From an uncultured Prevotellaceae bacterium (lineage in GTDB: Bacteria > Bacteroidota > Bacteroidia > Bacteroidales > Bacteroidaceae), in contig CACYQZ010000035.1 in NCBI GenBank assembly GCA_902776665.1, positions 1-36,542 on the forward strand: DNA of 36,542 nt, written 5' to 3'. Shown here piece after piece: positions 1 to 9,012 of this stretch. The notes under the pieces are model-generated. The model made no database searches and was not told the DNA's origin. It was given only the letters and a program-made list of their open reading frames with translations. The position numbers and the translations under genes were made by a program. Position 1 is the stretch's first letter. Each line of letters starts with the position of its first letter.

Positions 1-1443
1 ATCGAGGCCCCATCCAACCTCCCCCAGACGGGTGAGGCGATTCCCGAAGATCCCTTTCTGGTGGCCGAAAACGAGGTAGAAGCCTACAAATTGGCCGTCG
101 AAAAATATCCTGAATTGAAGGAAGGTGAATTTACGCTCCGCCAAGACGAAGACGCGCTCGACACGTGGTTTTCGTCGTGGTTGTGGCCGATTTCGCTGTT
201 CGACGGCATCCGCAAGCCCGGCAACGAGGAAATCAGCTACTACTACCCCACTGCCGACCTCGTGACCGCGCCCGACATCATTTTCTTCTGGGTGGCGCGA
301 ATGATTATGGCCGGTGAGGAATACACGGGTAAAATTCCTTTCAAAAACGTCTATTTCACGGGTATCGTGCGCGACAAACTCGGTCGGAAAATGTCGAAAC
401 AACTCGGCAACTCGCCCGACCCCATCGAACTGATGGAGAAATTCGGTGCCGACGGCGTGCGCATGGGAATGATGCTCTCGGCACCTGCCGGAAACGACAT
501 TCTTTTCGACGAGGCTCTTTGCGAACAAGGCCGCAATTTCAACAACAAGATTTGGAATGCGTTTAGACTCGTGAAAGGTTGGAAAGTGGCCGACAACATC
601 GACCAAAACGAGGCCAGCAAGACTGCGACGGCGTGGTTCGAGGCGAAACTGAAGGAAGTCGCCGTCGAACTCGACGATTTGTTCTCGAAATATCGCATTT
701 CAGAAGCGTTGATGGCCGTCTATAAACTGTTCTGGGACGAATTTTCGTCGTGGTATCTCGAAATGGTGAAGCCTGCGTACGTCAACGGCGAGGCACAGCC
801 CATCGACAGCGAAACTTACGCGAAAACTCTCGAATTCTTCGATGCACTGCTGAAAATGCTGCATCCGTTCATGCCGTTCATCACCGAGGAACTGTGGCAG
901 CACCTCCACGACCGAAAAGACGGCGAGAGCATCATGCGCGAATGTCTGAAACTCGACGCACCGACGGCTGAAGAAACCAAACTCATCGACGACATCGAGA
1001 AGGTGAAGCAAATCGTCAGCGGCGTGCGCATGGTTCGTTCGCAGAAAAATATCGCCCCGAAGGAGCAACTCGAATTGCAAATCGTCGGCAAGAACGCCTT
1101 CGAGCCGTTCAACGCCGTGATTGCGAAGATGGCGAACCTGAAGAGCATCGACGCAGTGACCGAGAAAGACGCTACCGCCTCGACCTTCATGGTCGGCACC
1201 GACGAATTTGCCGTTCCACTCGGCAGCCTCATCGACGTGACGGCTGAAATCGAGAAAACCGAGGCCCAACTGCAGCACCTCGAAGGCTTCCTCAACGGCG
1301 TGATGAAGAAACTCGCCAACGAACGTTTCGTGCAGAACGCGCCCGAGGCTGTCGTGGCGATGGAACGCAAGAAACAAAGCGATGCCGAGGAGAAAATTGC
1401 CGCGCTGAAGCAGACGCTCGCGGAGTTGAAAAGTGTGAAGTGA
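1..1443 (+). CDS. valS: Valyl-tRNA synthetase, C-terminal part (5' end cut by window edge)
   Basis: Class I aminoacyl-tRNA synthetase that charges tRNA-Val with valine in the cytoplasm. The reading frame is open from base 1, so this is the 3' part only and the HIGH motif lies outside. Visible are the class I core stretch [13 protein letters not shown], the KMSKS loop as [14 protein letters not shown], the helical anticodon-binding domain ([11 protein letters not shown]), and the C-terminal coiled-coil arm rich in Glu/Lys with [10 protein letters not shown], typical of ValRS and absent from IleRS/LeuRS. A GTG at 61 is not the true start, because homologous sequence continues upstream of it. 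The stop codon runs directly into a GTGAGGAGTGTGGAG stutter repeat. Identification is firm. Confidence 0.96.
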   Translation: MEAPSNLPQTGEAIPEDPFLVAENEVEAYKLAVEKYPELKEGEFTLRQDEDALDTWFSSWLWPISLFDGIRKPGNEEISYYYPTADLVTAPDIIFFWVARMIMAGEEYTGKIPFKNVYFTGIVRDKLGRKMSKQLGNSPDPIELMEKFGADGVRMGMMLSAPAGNDILFDEALCEQGRNFNNKIWNAFRLVKGWKVADNIDQNEASKTATAWFEAKLKEVAVELDDLFSKYRISEALMAVYKLFWDEFSSWYLEMVKPAYVNGEAQPIDSETYAKTLEFFDALLKMLHPFMPFITEELWQHLHDRKDGESIMRECLKLDAPTAEETKLIDDIEKVKQIVSGVRMVRSQKNIAPKEQLELQIVGKNAFEPFNAVIAKMANLKSIDAVTEKDATASTFMVGTDEFAVPLGSLIDVTAEIEKTEAQLQHLEGFLNGVMKKLANERFVQNAPEAVVAMERKKQSDAEEKIAALKQTLAELKSVK

Positions 1444-1472
1444 GGAGTGTGGAGCGTGAAACGTGAAGTGAT
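1430..1472 (+). repeat. GAGGAGT-type stutter repeat at the valS 3' end
   Basis: Degenerate purine-rich repeat of GTGAAG/GTGAGGAGTGTGGAG units that begins in the last codons of valS and fills the gap up to the next start codon. The same type of sequence recurs near 5295-5356, 8883-8912, 22567-22621 and 32508-32562. It has no clear hairpin. Confidence 0.6.
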
Positions 1473-2690
1473 ATGAAAAAAGTCGTTTTTGCCCTATTTC
1501 TGACGAGTTTGATGCTGTTTTCGTGCGACAGCGAGTCGGAGGATGTCAGTTCCGTCAATCAGCAGACGATACTGATTTATATGCCGTGGTCGGGCTCGGA
1601 GTCGTATGAAGGGCTCTACCCGAATTTCCTACATAATCTCGACAGCATCGAGACGGCTATCGTCAGGCGGAAAGGACTGGGCAAAACACGCGCACTCATC
1701 TTCATCAGCGAGACGGCAAACACGTCGAAACTCTACGAAATCATCTACGAAAAGGACGCTTGCAAGCGCGAACTGCTGAAAACCTACACGGGAACGGCCT
1801 ACACGACCGCCGAGGGCATCGCCGAGATTCTCAACGACACGAAAAATACGGCACAAGCCCTTAACTACGCGCTCATGGTCGGCTGTCATGGCGTTGGATG
1901 GACCTATTTCTCGGATTGGAACGACTATCCCTACGAAGCCAAGAGCCACGCCCTGCGCGTGAAGCGGAACCGCCCGTCGGACAACCAGTTCGAGCGCACC
2001 CGATTCTTCGGCAGCGTCGAAGACGACCGTTGGGCAACCAACATCGAAACGCTGGCCGAGGGCATCCGTAAGTCGGGGTTGAAAATGCAATTCATCCTCT
2101 TCGACGACTGCTACATGGCGAATGTCGAAGTGGCCTACGAACTGCGCGACGTCACCAATTTCCTGATCGCTTCGACGAGCGAAATCATGTCCATCGGAAT
2201 GCCCTACGCCGAGATGTGGAAGTCGCTCAACGTGCAGGCACCCAACTACAAATCGGCGGTTGAGGCGTTCCACTCGTTCTACACGAACTATCGCACGCCC
2301 TGCGGTACGATTGCCGCCATCGACTGCCGTCAGATGGACCATCTCGCTGCCGTGATGAAGCAAATCAACGAGCATTACACGTTCGACGAGTCGCTGTTGG
2401 AGAAAATTCAGGTGCTCGACGGCTTCAACGAACCGATTTTCTTCGATATGGGCGATTATGTCGCCAAACTCTGCACCGACCCGTATCTGATCGAGAAATT
2501 CAACAACCAACTGGCGAAAACGGTCGTGAACAAGGCCAACACGCCGAAGATTTACTCGTATCTCTACTGGATTCCGAAATATTACGACATCAGAACCTTT
2601 TCGGGCCTCACCATCAGCGATCCGAGCCAAAATGTTGTGGCCAATCAAGGGAAAGAACGGACGAATTGGTGGAAAGCCACTCACAATTGA
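1473..2690 (+). CDS. Clostripain-family (C11) cysteine peptidase lipoprotein
   Basis: Secreted cysteine endopeptidase of peptidase family C11 (clostripain-like), probably anchored to a cell-envelope membrane. The N-terminus is a lipoprotein signal (hydrophobic stretch ending LFSC, lipidated Cys at about residue 18). The catalytic dyad can be placed: His139 in GCHGVGW and Cys213 in FDDCYMANVEVAYEL, both matching family consensus stretches. At 405 residues the length fits Bacteroidetes members, and the protein ends in WWKATHN, resembling the usual family terminus, so it looks complete. It lies 29 bases after valS with only a stutter repeat between, and no promoter of its own is visible. Family assignment is firm; the substrate is unknown. 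Confidence 0.88.
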   Translation: MKKVVFALFLTSLMLFSCDSESEDVSSVNQQTILIYMPWSGSESYEGLYPNFLHNLDSIETAIVRRKGLGKTRALIFISETANTSKLYEIIYEKDACKRELLKTYTGTAYTTAEGIAEILNDTKNTAQALNYALMVGCHGVGWTYFSDWNDYPYEAKSHALRVKRNRPSDNQFERTRFFGSVEDDRWATNIETLAEGIRKSGLKMQFILFDDCYMANVEVAYELRDVTNFLIASTSEIMSIGMPYAEMWKSLNVQAPNYKSAVEAFHSFYTNYRTPCGTIAAIDCRQMDHLAAVMKQINEHYTFDESLLEKIQVLDGFNEPIFFDMGDYVAKLCTDPYLIEKFNNQLAKTVVNKANTPKIYSYLYWIPKYYDIRTFSGLTISDPSQNVVANQGKERTNWWKATHN

Positions 2691-2794
2691 CTATTTGACG
2701 ATTTAACAATTTGACTATTTTTTCGAGCAAAGCTCTCAAGGAGCTCCAATTGATTTGACGATTTAACGATTAGACTATTAAAACTGAAACGGAT
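2691..2794 (+). repeat. Intergenic GACGATTTAAC repeats around a GAGCTC hairpin
   Basis: The gap between the two peptidase genes holds a stutter of TTGACTATT / TTGACGATTTAAC / AATTTGACTATT units on both sides of a short segment with GAGCAAAGCTC and GGAGCTCC palindromes. The 15-mer ATTTGACGATTTAAC occurs twice, about 59 bases apart. I see no TAnnTTTG box here. Confidence 0.55.
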
Positions 2795-4585
2795 ATGAAA
2801 AAACTACTATTCACCCTCTGCCTGATGCTGATTTCGACGGCATCGTGGGCTGTGAAAGCTTATCCAGAACCCGTCGTCGTCACCCAGAGCGACGGCACGC
2901 AACTGACCGTCATCGGCTACGGCGACGAAGATTTCCATTGGTATGCCACCACCGACGGCGTTCTGCTCGCACAAGTTGGCTGCGACTTCTTCGTGGCCGA
3001 AATCGACGAGAACGGAGCCATGAAAGCCTCGGAACAACTCGCCCACAACGCCATCGACCGCCTCGAAGCCGAAAAACAGCTCATTGCGAAGCAAAAACCG
3101 CGTCGCACAGCCTTTTTCAACCATGCGAGTGCACAAAAAAAGGCTGCCATGCAGCGTCGCATCCCCATCGGAACGGTGAAGCCAGCCTATTTTCCCCATA
3201 CGGGCGAACCGCGTGCGCTGGTGATTCTCGTGCAATTCTCCGACACGACCTTCCGCGTGGCCGACCCGAAGGCGTCGTTCAACGACTATTTGAACGCTGA
3301 AGGTCGGGGACAGATGCCAGACCGAGGACTTTACGAACACCTCAACTACGGTAGCGTACAGCAATATTTCACCGATATGAGCGACGGCCTTTTCCGTCCG
3401 AAATTCGACATCTACGGTCCGGTGACCATGCCAAAAGGCTCTGATTATTACGGAAAAGACCAAGGAAAATCCAAAGACATCAACCTCAGCGAACTCATCA
3501 AAGAGGCTTGTAAAGCCATCGACGACGAGGTCGATTTCTCGCAATACGACAGCAACGATGACGGCTATGTCGATTTGGTCTATATCATCTACGCAGGCTA
3601 TTCCCAAAGCATCACGGGCAACCCCGACAACTGCATTTGGCCGAAATCGGGCACGGGCAGTTTCGGAACCTACGACGGCAAAACCGTGAGCCGCTATGGT
3701 GTGAACAACGAAATCAACCGCTCCATCAATTTGCAGCCAATCGTCATCAACGGCATCGGTTTGTTCTGCCACGAATTTTCGCACACGCTCGGCCTGCCCG
3801 ACATCTATCCGACGGTAGAAAGTGCGCAAGCCGTCGATAATCAGGCGTTGGAATATTGGGATTTGATGGACAACGGCGAATACACCGATATGGGCTACGT
3901 TCCCACGCCCTACACACCGTGGGAAAAGGAAGTGATGGGTTGGACCGAAATCGAGGAACTGACCGACTCGGCACAAATCACGCTCACCGAGGACAAATAC
4001 TACAAAATCACCTCCGACGACAACAACGAATACCTGATTTTGCACAATTTCCAAAACAAGCGATGGGGTCAGCGCGTCGTTTCGTCGTCATTGAAGTGCC
4101 ACGGAATGCTCGTCTATCGCATCGATTACAACAAGACGTCCGTGAACCTCAACGACTATCCGAACAACACCGCAGGCAAGCCAGGCATTACGCTGGCTCC
4201 TGCCGATGGTCTGATTATCAGTTCCTACCGCGTTTATGGCACCGATCCAGCGAAAAAGACCGACAAAAAGCCTTACAGCAGCGATGAATATCGCCAGAGC
4301 CACGCCAGCGACCCCTATCCGGGCACGTTGGGTGTCAGCCAACTGCTCTCCGTGCAGATGAACAACTGCGTCATCGAGAAACCCATCTATAACATCAAGG
4401 AGGAGAATGGCATCATCACGTTCGACTACCTGAAAGACTACACGACATTGGCTATCGACGGCGTTTCTCAGGAGAATGTGACGACTGGCACGACCATCTA
4501 CGACTTACAGGGTCGAAAAATGGCTGGAAACGACCTGAACAAAGGCATTTACATCAAAAATGGCAAGAAATTTGTCGTGAAGTGA
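2795..4585 (+). CDS. M6-family secreted metalloprotease with C-terminal sorting-like tail
   Basis: Secreted zinc protease of the M6 (immune inhibitor A-like) family. It has a classical signal peptide ending near ASWA, then an N-terminal region with YPEPVVVTQSDGTQL and a DFHWYATTDG segment typical of Bacteroidetes M6 proteases. The catalytic motif is HEFSHTLGLPD (HEFSH at residues 326-330), matching HExxHxxGxPD. The last ~45 residues (IYDLQGRKMAG..KGIYIKNGKK) form a small tail that is also seen on two other proteins of the window and resembles type IX secretion sorting domains. It sits downstream of the C11 peptidase gene in the same direction, so both may act in extracellular protein breakdown. 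Start chosen at the ATG before the signal peptide. Confidence 0.9.
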   Translation: MKKLLFTLCLMLISTASWAVKAYPEPVVVTQSDGTQLTVIGYGDEDFHWYATTDGVLLAQVGCDFFVAEIDENGAMKASEQLAHNAIDRLEAEKQLIAKQKPRRTAFFNHASAQKKAAMQRRIPIGTVKPAYFPHTGEPRALVILVQFSDTTFRVADPKASFNDYLNAEGRGQMPDRGLYEHLNYGSVQQYFTDMSDGLFRPKFDIYGPVTMPKGSDYYGKDQGKSKDINLSELIKEACKAIDDEVDFSQYDSNDDGYVDLVYIIYAGYSQSITGNPDNCIWPKSGTGSFGTYDGKTVSRYGVNNEINRSINLQPIVINGIGLFCHEFSHTLGLPDIYPTVESAQAVDNQALEYWDLMDNGEYTDMGYVPTPYTPWEKEVMGWTEIEELTDSAQITLTEDKYYKITSDDNNEYLILHNFQNKRWGQRVVSSSLKCHGMLVYRIDYNKTSVNLNDYPNNTAGKPGITLAPADGLIISSYRVYGTDPAKKTDKKPYSSDEYRQSHASDPYPGTLGVSQLLSVQMNNCVIEKPIYNIKEENGIITFDYLKDYTTLAIDGVSQENVTTGTTIYDLQGRKMAGNDLNKGIYIKNGKKFVVK

Positions 4586-4623
4586 CAAGCTCCTTGCCTT
4601 GCAATATGAATTTCGGCGGGCCG

Positions 4624-5295
4624 TCAATAGACGCGCTCGCCGAAAATCGTTGTGCCGATGCGGACGAAAGTCGCGCCTGTTTCAATGGCAATCGGATAGT
4701 CGTGGCTCATGCCCCATGAGCGTTCCTTAAAGGAATCTTCATCGGCAAAAAACTCGGTTTTGAACTCGTCGAAAAGTTGTTGCGCCGTCGCCATTTCGCG
4801 GCGAATTTGCGCGGTGTCGTCAGTGTAGGTCGCCATCATCATCAAGCCGCAGATGCGCACGTGCTGAAGTTCGCGCCACACGCCACTGGCGAGCAATTCA
4901 CGGCAGTTGTCGGGCGAAAAACCGTATTTCGTGGCTTCCTCGGCGATGTGAAGTTCGAGCAAAACGTCGATGACACGGTCGTGCTTCGCGGCTTGTCGGT
5001 CGATTTCTTGCAACAATTTCAGCGAATCCACCGCGTGAATCATCGTCACGTAGGGCGCGAGATATTTCACCTTGTTCGTCTGCAAATGGCCGATGAAATG
5101 CCACTGCACATCGCTCGGCATTTCCGTGACCTTCCGCTGCAATTCCTGCACGTGGCTCTCGCCGAAAATCCGCTGGCCGGCATCGTAAGCCTCGCGCAGT
5201 TCCTCGACGGGATGAAACTTACTCACCGCCACGAGCCGCACGCCGTCGGGCAGCGTCACCAGCACCTTTTTTAGATTCGCTGCAATATTCTCCAT
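4624..5295 (-). CDS. YggS/PROSC-family PLP-binding homeostasis protein
   Basis: Cytoplasmic pyridoxal-5'-phosphate-binding protein of the YggS (COG0325, alanine-racemase N-terminal fold) family, involved in PLP homeostasis rather than in a known catalytic step. The PLP lysine is in LVAVSKFHP near the N-terminus; GESHVQEL, WHFIGHLQTNKVKYL and the C-terminal RIGTTIFGER are all family signatures. I chose the start at 5295 (MENIAANLKK), giving 223 residues, the usual size. An in-frame extension to 5349 would add about 18 Glu/Arg/Lys-rich residues encoded purely by a stutter repeat and is unlikely to be translated. It follows the DUF4494 gene and lacks its own promoter, so the two are probably co-transcribed. 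Confidence 0.93.
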   Translation of the reverse strand: MENIAANLKKVLVTLPDGVRLVAVSKFHPVEELREAYDAGQRIFGESHVQELQRKVTEMPSDVQWHFIGHLQTNKVKYLAPYVTMIHAVDSLKLLQEIDRQAAKHDRVIDVLLELHIAEEATKYGFSPDNCRELLASGVWRELQHVRICGLMMMATYTDDTAQIRREMATAQQLFDEFKTEFFADEDSFKERSWGMSHDYPIAIETGATFVRIGTTIFGERVY

Positions 5296-5356
5296 CTTCC
5301 TCGTTACTCCTTCCTCGTTACTCGTTTCTCGCTCCTCCTTACTCCTCAACTCCTCG
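5295..5356 (-). repeat. GAGGAGTAAGGAG stutter repeat between DUF4494 gene and yggS
   Basis: On the minus strand this gap reads as repeated GAGGAGTTGAGGAGTAAGG, GAAACGAGTAACGAGGAAGG and similar units. The repeat supplies the stop codon of the DUF4494 gene (AGGAGTTGA) and runs up to the ATG of the YggS gene. It shares its core unit GAGGAGTAAGGAG exactly with the 22567-22621 repeat. Confidence 0.65.
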
Positions 5357-5795
5357 TATAAACATCCATAATCTTCGTCTCCGTGATATTCGCGATGACA
5401 TAGTCAATCAGCGTCGAACCCATCACTTCCTCGATGTTTTTCACGGCTCCGTTGAACGTCGAAGCCTGCACGAGATAAGTCACCGTCGAGCGTTTTTCCT
5501 TCTCGGTTTTCTCGTCGAAAGTGATAAACGACAATTTCGCCTTATACCAGCGGTCGTCGTTGGTGTTTTCACTGAAAAAAATCTCGCGATAGGTCGCCGG
5601 ATTGATGTTTTTCACCTCGAAACTGCCGCTCACAAAAGCCGACATTTCCTCTGTAATCATCGTTTCGGCATCGCCAAACGACGCAGCCTCAACCACGTAA
5701 AGTTCGGGCACGGCCTTCGTCATTCCGTTTTCCATCTGGCGCTCGTAGCGCACGGTACATTCAAACCAATTTCCGTTTGCAGTTTTGTTTCTCAT
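5346..5795 (-). CDS. DUF4494 domain protein
   Basis: Small cytoplasmic protein (149 residues, no signal peptide) of the DUF4494 family, which is conserved in Bacteroidetes and has no known function. Recognisable features are the N-terminal WFECTVRYERQ strand, a VVEAASFGDAETMI segment, and a second similar half with YLVQASTFNGAVKNIEEVM, giving an internal duplication (xVxAxSFxxAE / LVQASTFxxA). It is the first gene of a likely two-gene unit with the YggS gene, driven by a minus-strand promoter at about 5840. Its stop codon lies inside a stutter repeat. The family call is from recognition; no biochemical role can be given. Confidence 0.85.
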   Translation of the reverse strand: MRNKTANGNWFECTVRYERQMENGMTKAVPELYVVEAASFGDAETMITEEMSAFVSGSFEVKNINPATYREIFFSENTNDDRWYKAKLSFITFDEKTEKEKRSTVTYLVQASTFNGAVKNIEEVMGSTLIDYVIANITETKIMDVYTRS

Positions 5796-5833
5796 CTTGT
5801 CTTGAAAATCAATATTGTTACAAAATTTGAGCG

Positions 5834-5841
5834 CAAAGTTA
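5834..5841 (-). promoter_or_regulatory. -7 box (TAACTTTG) of the DUF4494-yggS unit
   Basis: The minus strand carries TAACTTTG, a perfect match to the Bacteroidetes -7 consensus TAnnTTTG, about 40 bases before the DUF4494 start codon and preceded by a T-rich stretch. The -33 box is not clear. Confidence 0.6.
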
Positions 5842-5927
5842 CGAAAAAAATGAAAAAAAAATCATTTTTGTGCAACTTTTCCACCTCTTTTTCCGTCTAA
5901 AGGATAATGAATCACTAAAAATCAAGA

Positions 5928-6644
5928 ATGATGAAGCAAAAAACAATGAGTTTGATGGCGCTGGCGGCTCTTGTCGTGCTGGTCAGCAGTTGCAACTGGA
6001 AAGTTGAAAAACATTTCAAGAGTTCAAACGGCCCGAAAGTGACGAAAAACATCGAAAACGTCGCCCCATTCGAGCGAATCCGAATCGACGCGCCCTGCAA
6101 TGTCTATTTCACGCAAGGCGACACGACGAAAGTAAAAATGGTAGCTTCCGACGCTGAAGTGATGGAAAAATTCAAGGTGACGGTTGACGACGGATGTCTT
6201 GACATTCGAATGAAAGGAAAAGGATGGTCGAACTGGAAGAAAAAGAGGTCGGCCACCATCTATGTCACCTCGCCCGACCTCATCGAAGTCGATATGCACG
6301 GCGCCGGTAACTTTGAGGTCGATGGCCAACTCGACACAGACACGCTGCGACTGCGGCTGAAAGGCGCTGGCAACATGGATTTCCCCAACATCATCTGCGA
6401 CCGCATCGAAACCCATCTTCAAGGTGTCGGCAACATGGATTTCCACCAACTGCAAACCCAACAGGCCGAACTGAACCTGCGGGGTGTCGGCAACATCGAT
6501 GCCCATTTCGTCAAGAGCGGTTCGGTGAGATGTACGCTGCAAGGTGTGGGCGACATCGACCTCACGGGCGAAGTGAAAAGTTTGGAGAAAAAAGTACAGG
6601 GAACGGGCAAAATCGATGTCAGCGACCTGAAAATTAACAATTGA
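5928..6644 (+). CDS. Head-GIN domain lipoprotein (DUF2807)
   Basis: Exported lipoprotein with the 'head GIN' domain (DUF2807), a right-handed beta-helix-like fold found in many Bacteroidetes envelope proteins of unknown function. The signal peptide ends in the lipobox VSSC. After FERIRIDAPCNVYFTQGD, a standard domain entry, the chain shows a regular series of glycine turns: HGAGNF, KGAGNMDF, QGVGNMDF, RGVGNIDA, QGVGDIDL, QGTGKIDV, about 18-20 residues apart, each a helix rung. Start could equally be the Met at 5931. The gene lies 42 bases upstream of the RelA/SpoT gene, which has its own promoter, so the two need not be functionally linked. Confidence 0.85.
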   Translation: MMKQKTMSLMALAALVVLVSSCNWKVEKHFKSSNGPKVTKNIENVAPFERIRIDAPCNVYFTQGDTTKVKMVASDAEVMEKFKVTVDDGCLDIRMKGKGWSNWKKKRSATIYVTSPDLIEVDMHGAGNFEVDGQLDTDTLRLRLKGAGNMDFPNIICDRIETHLQGVGNMDFHQLQTQQAELNLRGVGNIDAHFVKSGSVRCTLQGVGDIDLTGEVKSLEKKVQGTGKIDVSDLKINN

Positions 6645-6647
6645 TTG

Positions 6648-6678
6648 TTGCACAATCGCGAGAAATAGCGTAACTTTG
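6648..6678 (+). promoter_or_regulatory. Promoter of the relA/spoT-like gene
   Basis: TTG at 6648-6650, a 20-base spacer, and a perfect -7 box TAACTTTG at 6671-6678. Only eight bases separate the box from the ATG at 6687, so the predicted transcript would have almost no 5' leader. Confidence 0.65.
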
Positions 6679-6686
6679 CAACCGTA

Positions 6687-8882
6687 ATGGATGCAAAACT
6701 GATTTTCACGACCGACGAACGGCGAATCGCACGCGAACTCGTCGTCTGGCTGCGGGAGCACTTGGGTGACTCGTTGCAGACAGGCGACGAATCGGCTTTG
6801 TGGCGTTGTTTCAAGGAGAAAATGCGGCGTGGCGAACTGCAGCGCGACGTCTTTGGGTTGAACCCCGTCGTTTCGGCATTGCAGACGGCTCGCGTGGCGA
6901 TTGAAGACACCGGACTGCGGCGCGACGGCGTCATGGCCATCATTTTCAGCAGACTTCAAGGCCATTCCGACGAGGCGAAGGCTTTCGGCGGCTCGGTCGC
7001 GACGATTCTGCACGGACTGTCGCGCACCCACGACCTGCACGGCAAAAGTCACGTGGTTGAGAGCGAGAATTTCCGCAACCTGCTGCTGTCGTTTGCCGAG
7101 GATATGCGCGTCATCTTGATTATGATTGCCGGACGCGTGAACCTGATGCGACAGATTCGCGACGCGGAAAACGAGGAAGAGAAACGCCACACCAGCGAGG
7201 AAGCGGCCTATCTCTACGCGCCACTCGCCCACAAACTCGGTCTATACAAGTTGAAATCGGAACTTGAAGACCTGTCGCTGAAATACCTCGAACACGACGC
7301 CTACTATATGATTCGCGAGAAACTCAACGCGACGAAAAAGAGCCGCGACGCCTACATCGAGAGTTTCATCCGCCCCGTTGAACAGCAACTGCGCGAAGCG
7401 GGCCTGAATTTCCACATGAAAGGTCGCACGAAGTCGATTCACTCGATTTGGCAGAAGATGAAGAAGCAGAAATGCGCCTTCGAGGGCATCTACGACCTTT
7501 TCGCCATCAGAATCATCATCGACGCGCCGTTGGAAAAGGAGAAAATGCAGTGCTGGCAGGCGTTTTCGATTGTCACCGATATGTATCAGCCCAATCCGAA
7601 GCGACTGCGCGACTGGCTGAGCGTGCCGAAATCGAACGGCTACGAGAGCCTCCACATCACCGTCTTGGGTCCCGAACAGAAATGGGTCGAGGTGCAGATT
7701 CGCACCGAGCGAATGGACGAGATTGCCGAGCGCGGACTCGCCGCCCACTGGCGCTACAAGGGCGTGAAAAGCGAGGGAGGCATCGACGAATGGCTGGCGA
7801 ACATCCGCACGGCACTCGAAGCCGCCGACGACCAGCAGGCGATGGAGCATTTCAAGATGGAACTCTATGAAAACGAGGTCTTTGTATTCACACCGAAGGG
7901 CGACCTGCTGAAATTTCCGAAGGGTGCCACCGTGCTCGACTTCGCCTACTACATCCATTCGCGCATCGGCTCGACCTGCGTCGGCGGTCGCATCAACGGA
8001 AAGGTCGTGCCCATCCGCCACCAACTGCGGTCGGGCGACACCGTCGAAATCGTCACGCAAAACAACCAGAAACCGCGTCAGGAATGGCTGCAAATCGTGA
8101 AAACGGCGCGGGCGAAGTCGAAAGTCCGCCTCGCACTCAAGGAAACACAGCAAAAAGAGGGACTGCTGGCGAAGGAAATGCTCGAACGCAAACTGAAAAA
8201 CAAGAAAATCGAACTTTCAGAGAGCGTGATGGCGCACACCATCAAAAAAATGGGATTCAAGGTCGCGAGCGACTTCTACAAGCAAATCGCCGAGGAAAAA
8301 CTCGACGTGAACACCGTCGTCGAAAAATACATCGAGACACGCGACTACGACCTCAACCTCAACGCACCCGCGCAGACGCGCAGTGCCGAGGAATACAACT
8401 TTGAACTCGCCGAAAACCATTTTTCGGGCGCACAAGACGACGAACTCGTCATCGGCAGCGACCTGAAAGGCATCGACTACTCGCTGGCGAAGTGCTGCCA
8501 CCCCATTTTCGGCGACCCGATTTTCGGTTTCGTCACCGTCAATGGCGGCATCAAAGTCCACCGTACCACCTGCCCCAACGCCCGCCACCTGCGCGAGAAT
8601 ATGCCCTATCGCATCGTCCGCGCCCGCTGGAGTGGCAAGGGAACGTCGCAATACAACATCACCCTCAACATCATCGGAAACGACGACATCGGCATCGTGA
8701 ACAACATCACGAGCATCATCTCGAAAGAAGAGAAAATCATGATGCGCTCCATCAACATCGACTCGCACGACGGCCTGTTCGACGGCCATCTGACCGTGAT
8801 GGTCGATGACACTTCGCGCATGGAGGCGCTCATCAAGAAAATCCGCACGGTGAAGGGTGTGAAGTCGGTGGCGAGAATTTAG
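6687..8882 (+). CDS. relA: RelA/SpoT-family (p)ppGpp synthetase with degenerate hydrolase domain
   Basis: Long RSH protein (731 residues) that makes the stringent-response alarmone (p)ppGpp. Domain order: degenerate HD hydrolase (about 20-190), synthetase (about 230-370), TGS (about 390-455, beginning EVFVFTPKGDLLKFP), helical and zinc-finger/RIS region (SLAKCCHPIFGDPIFGF), C-terminal ACT (NITLNIIGNDDIGIVNNI). In the synthetase, GRTKSIHSIWQKM, FEGIYDLFAIRI, KSNGYESLH and VEVQIRTERMDEIAERG are intact, and the RxKD-type motif is RLRD at 306-309. In the HD half the metal-binding HDxxED segment is replaced (AIIFSRLQG) and the usual ADRLHNMRT reads AGRVNLMRQ, so hydrolysis is unlikely. Bacteroidetes often carry one such RelA-like enzyme plus a separate bifunctional SpoT/Rel; the symbol follows that convention. 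Confidence 0.92.
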   Translation: MDAKLIFTTDERRIARELVVWLREHLGDSLQTGDESALWRCFKEKMRRGELQRDVFGLNPVVSALQTARVAIEDTGLRRDGVMAIIFSRLQGHSDEAKAFGGSVATILHGLSRTHDLHGKSHVVESENFRNLLLSFAEDMRVILIMIAGRVNLMRQIRDAENEEEKRHTSEEAAYLYAPLAHKLGLYKLKSELEDLSLKYLEHDAYYMIREKLNATKKSRDAYIESFIRPVEQQLREAGLNFHMKGRTKSIHSIWQKMKKQKCAFEGIYDLFAIRIIIDAPLEKEKMQCWQAFSIVTDMYQPNPKRLRDWLSVPKSNGYESLHITVLGPEQKWVEVQIRTERMDEIAERGLAAHWRYKGVKSEGGIDEWLANIRTALEAADDQQAMEHFKMELYENEVFVFTPKGDLLKFPKGATVLDFAYYIHSRIGSTCVGGRINGKVVPIRHQLRSGDTVEIVTQNNQKPRQEWLQIVKTARAKSKVRLALKETQQKEGLLAKEMLERKLKNKKIELSESVMAHTIKKMGFKVASDFYKQIAEEKLDVNTVVEKYIETRDYDLNLNAPAQTRSAEEYNFELAENHFSGAQDDELVIGSDLKGIDYSLAKCCHPIFGDPIFGFVTVNGGIKVHRTTCPNARHLRENMPYRIVRARWSGKGTSQYNITLNIIGNDDIGIVNNITSIISKEEKIMMRSINIDSHDGLFDGHLTVMVDDTSRMEALIKKIRTVKGVKSVARI

Positions 8883-8912
8883 TTTCGTGGAGTGTGGAGT
8901 GAGGAGTGAATA
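8883..8912 (+). repeat. GTGGAGTGTGGAGTGAGGAGTG stutter at the relA 3' end
   Basis: Immediately after the relA stop codon: repeated GGAGTG units (GTGGAGTGTGGAGTGAGGAG). It is the same repeat type as that after valS. Confidence 0.55.
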
Positions 8913-8919
8913 AAATTTC

Positions 8920-8980
8920 ACTTGTTCGACAAAAAAATCGTTGGTTTTGTTCTCACTTACACGATTTTTTTGTAATTTTG
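8920..8980 (+). promoter_or_regulatory. Palindromic promoter element, copy A (upstream of the toxin-antitoxin pair)
   Basis: Contains TTGTTCGACAAAAAAATCG, then GGTTTTGTTCTCACTTACAC, then a -7 box TAATTTTG at 8973-8980. ACAAAAAAATCG (8929-8940) and CGATTTTTTTGT (8962-8973) are a perfect 12-bp inverted repeat whose right arm touches the -7 box. The antitoxin start codon follows 33 bases later behind AAAGAAAGGAG. A closely similar element is at 10199-10258. Confidence 0.7.
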
Positions 8981-9012
8981 CCAACAAATTATAAAAGAAA
9001 GGAGCAAAGACT

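Noticed and set aside
5296-5349. N-terminal extension of the YggS protein
   Set aside because: It would be read entirely from the stutter repeat and gives a charged non-homologous stretch.
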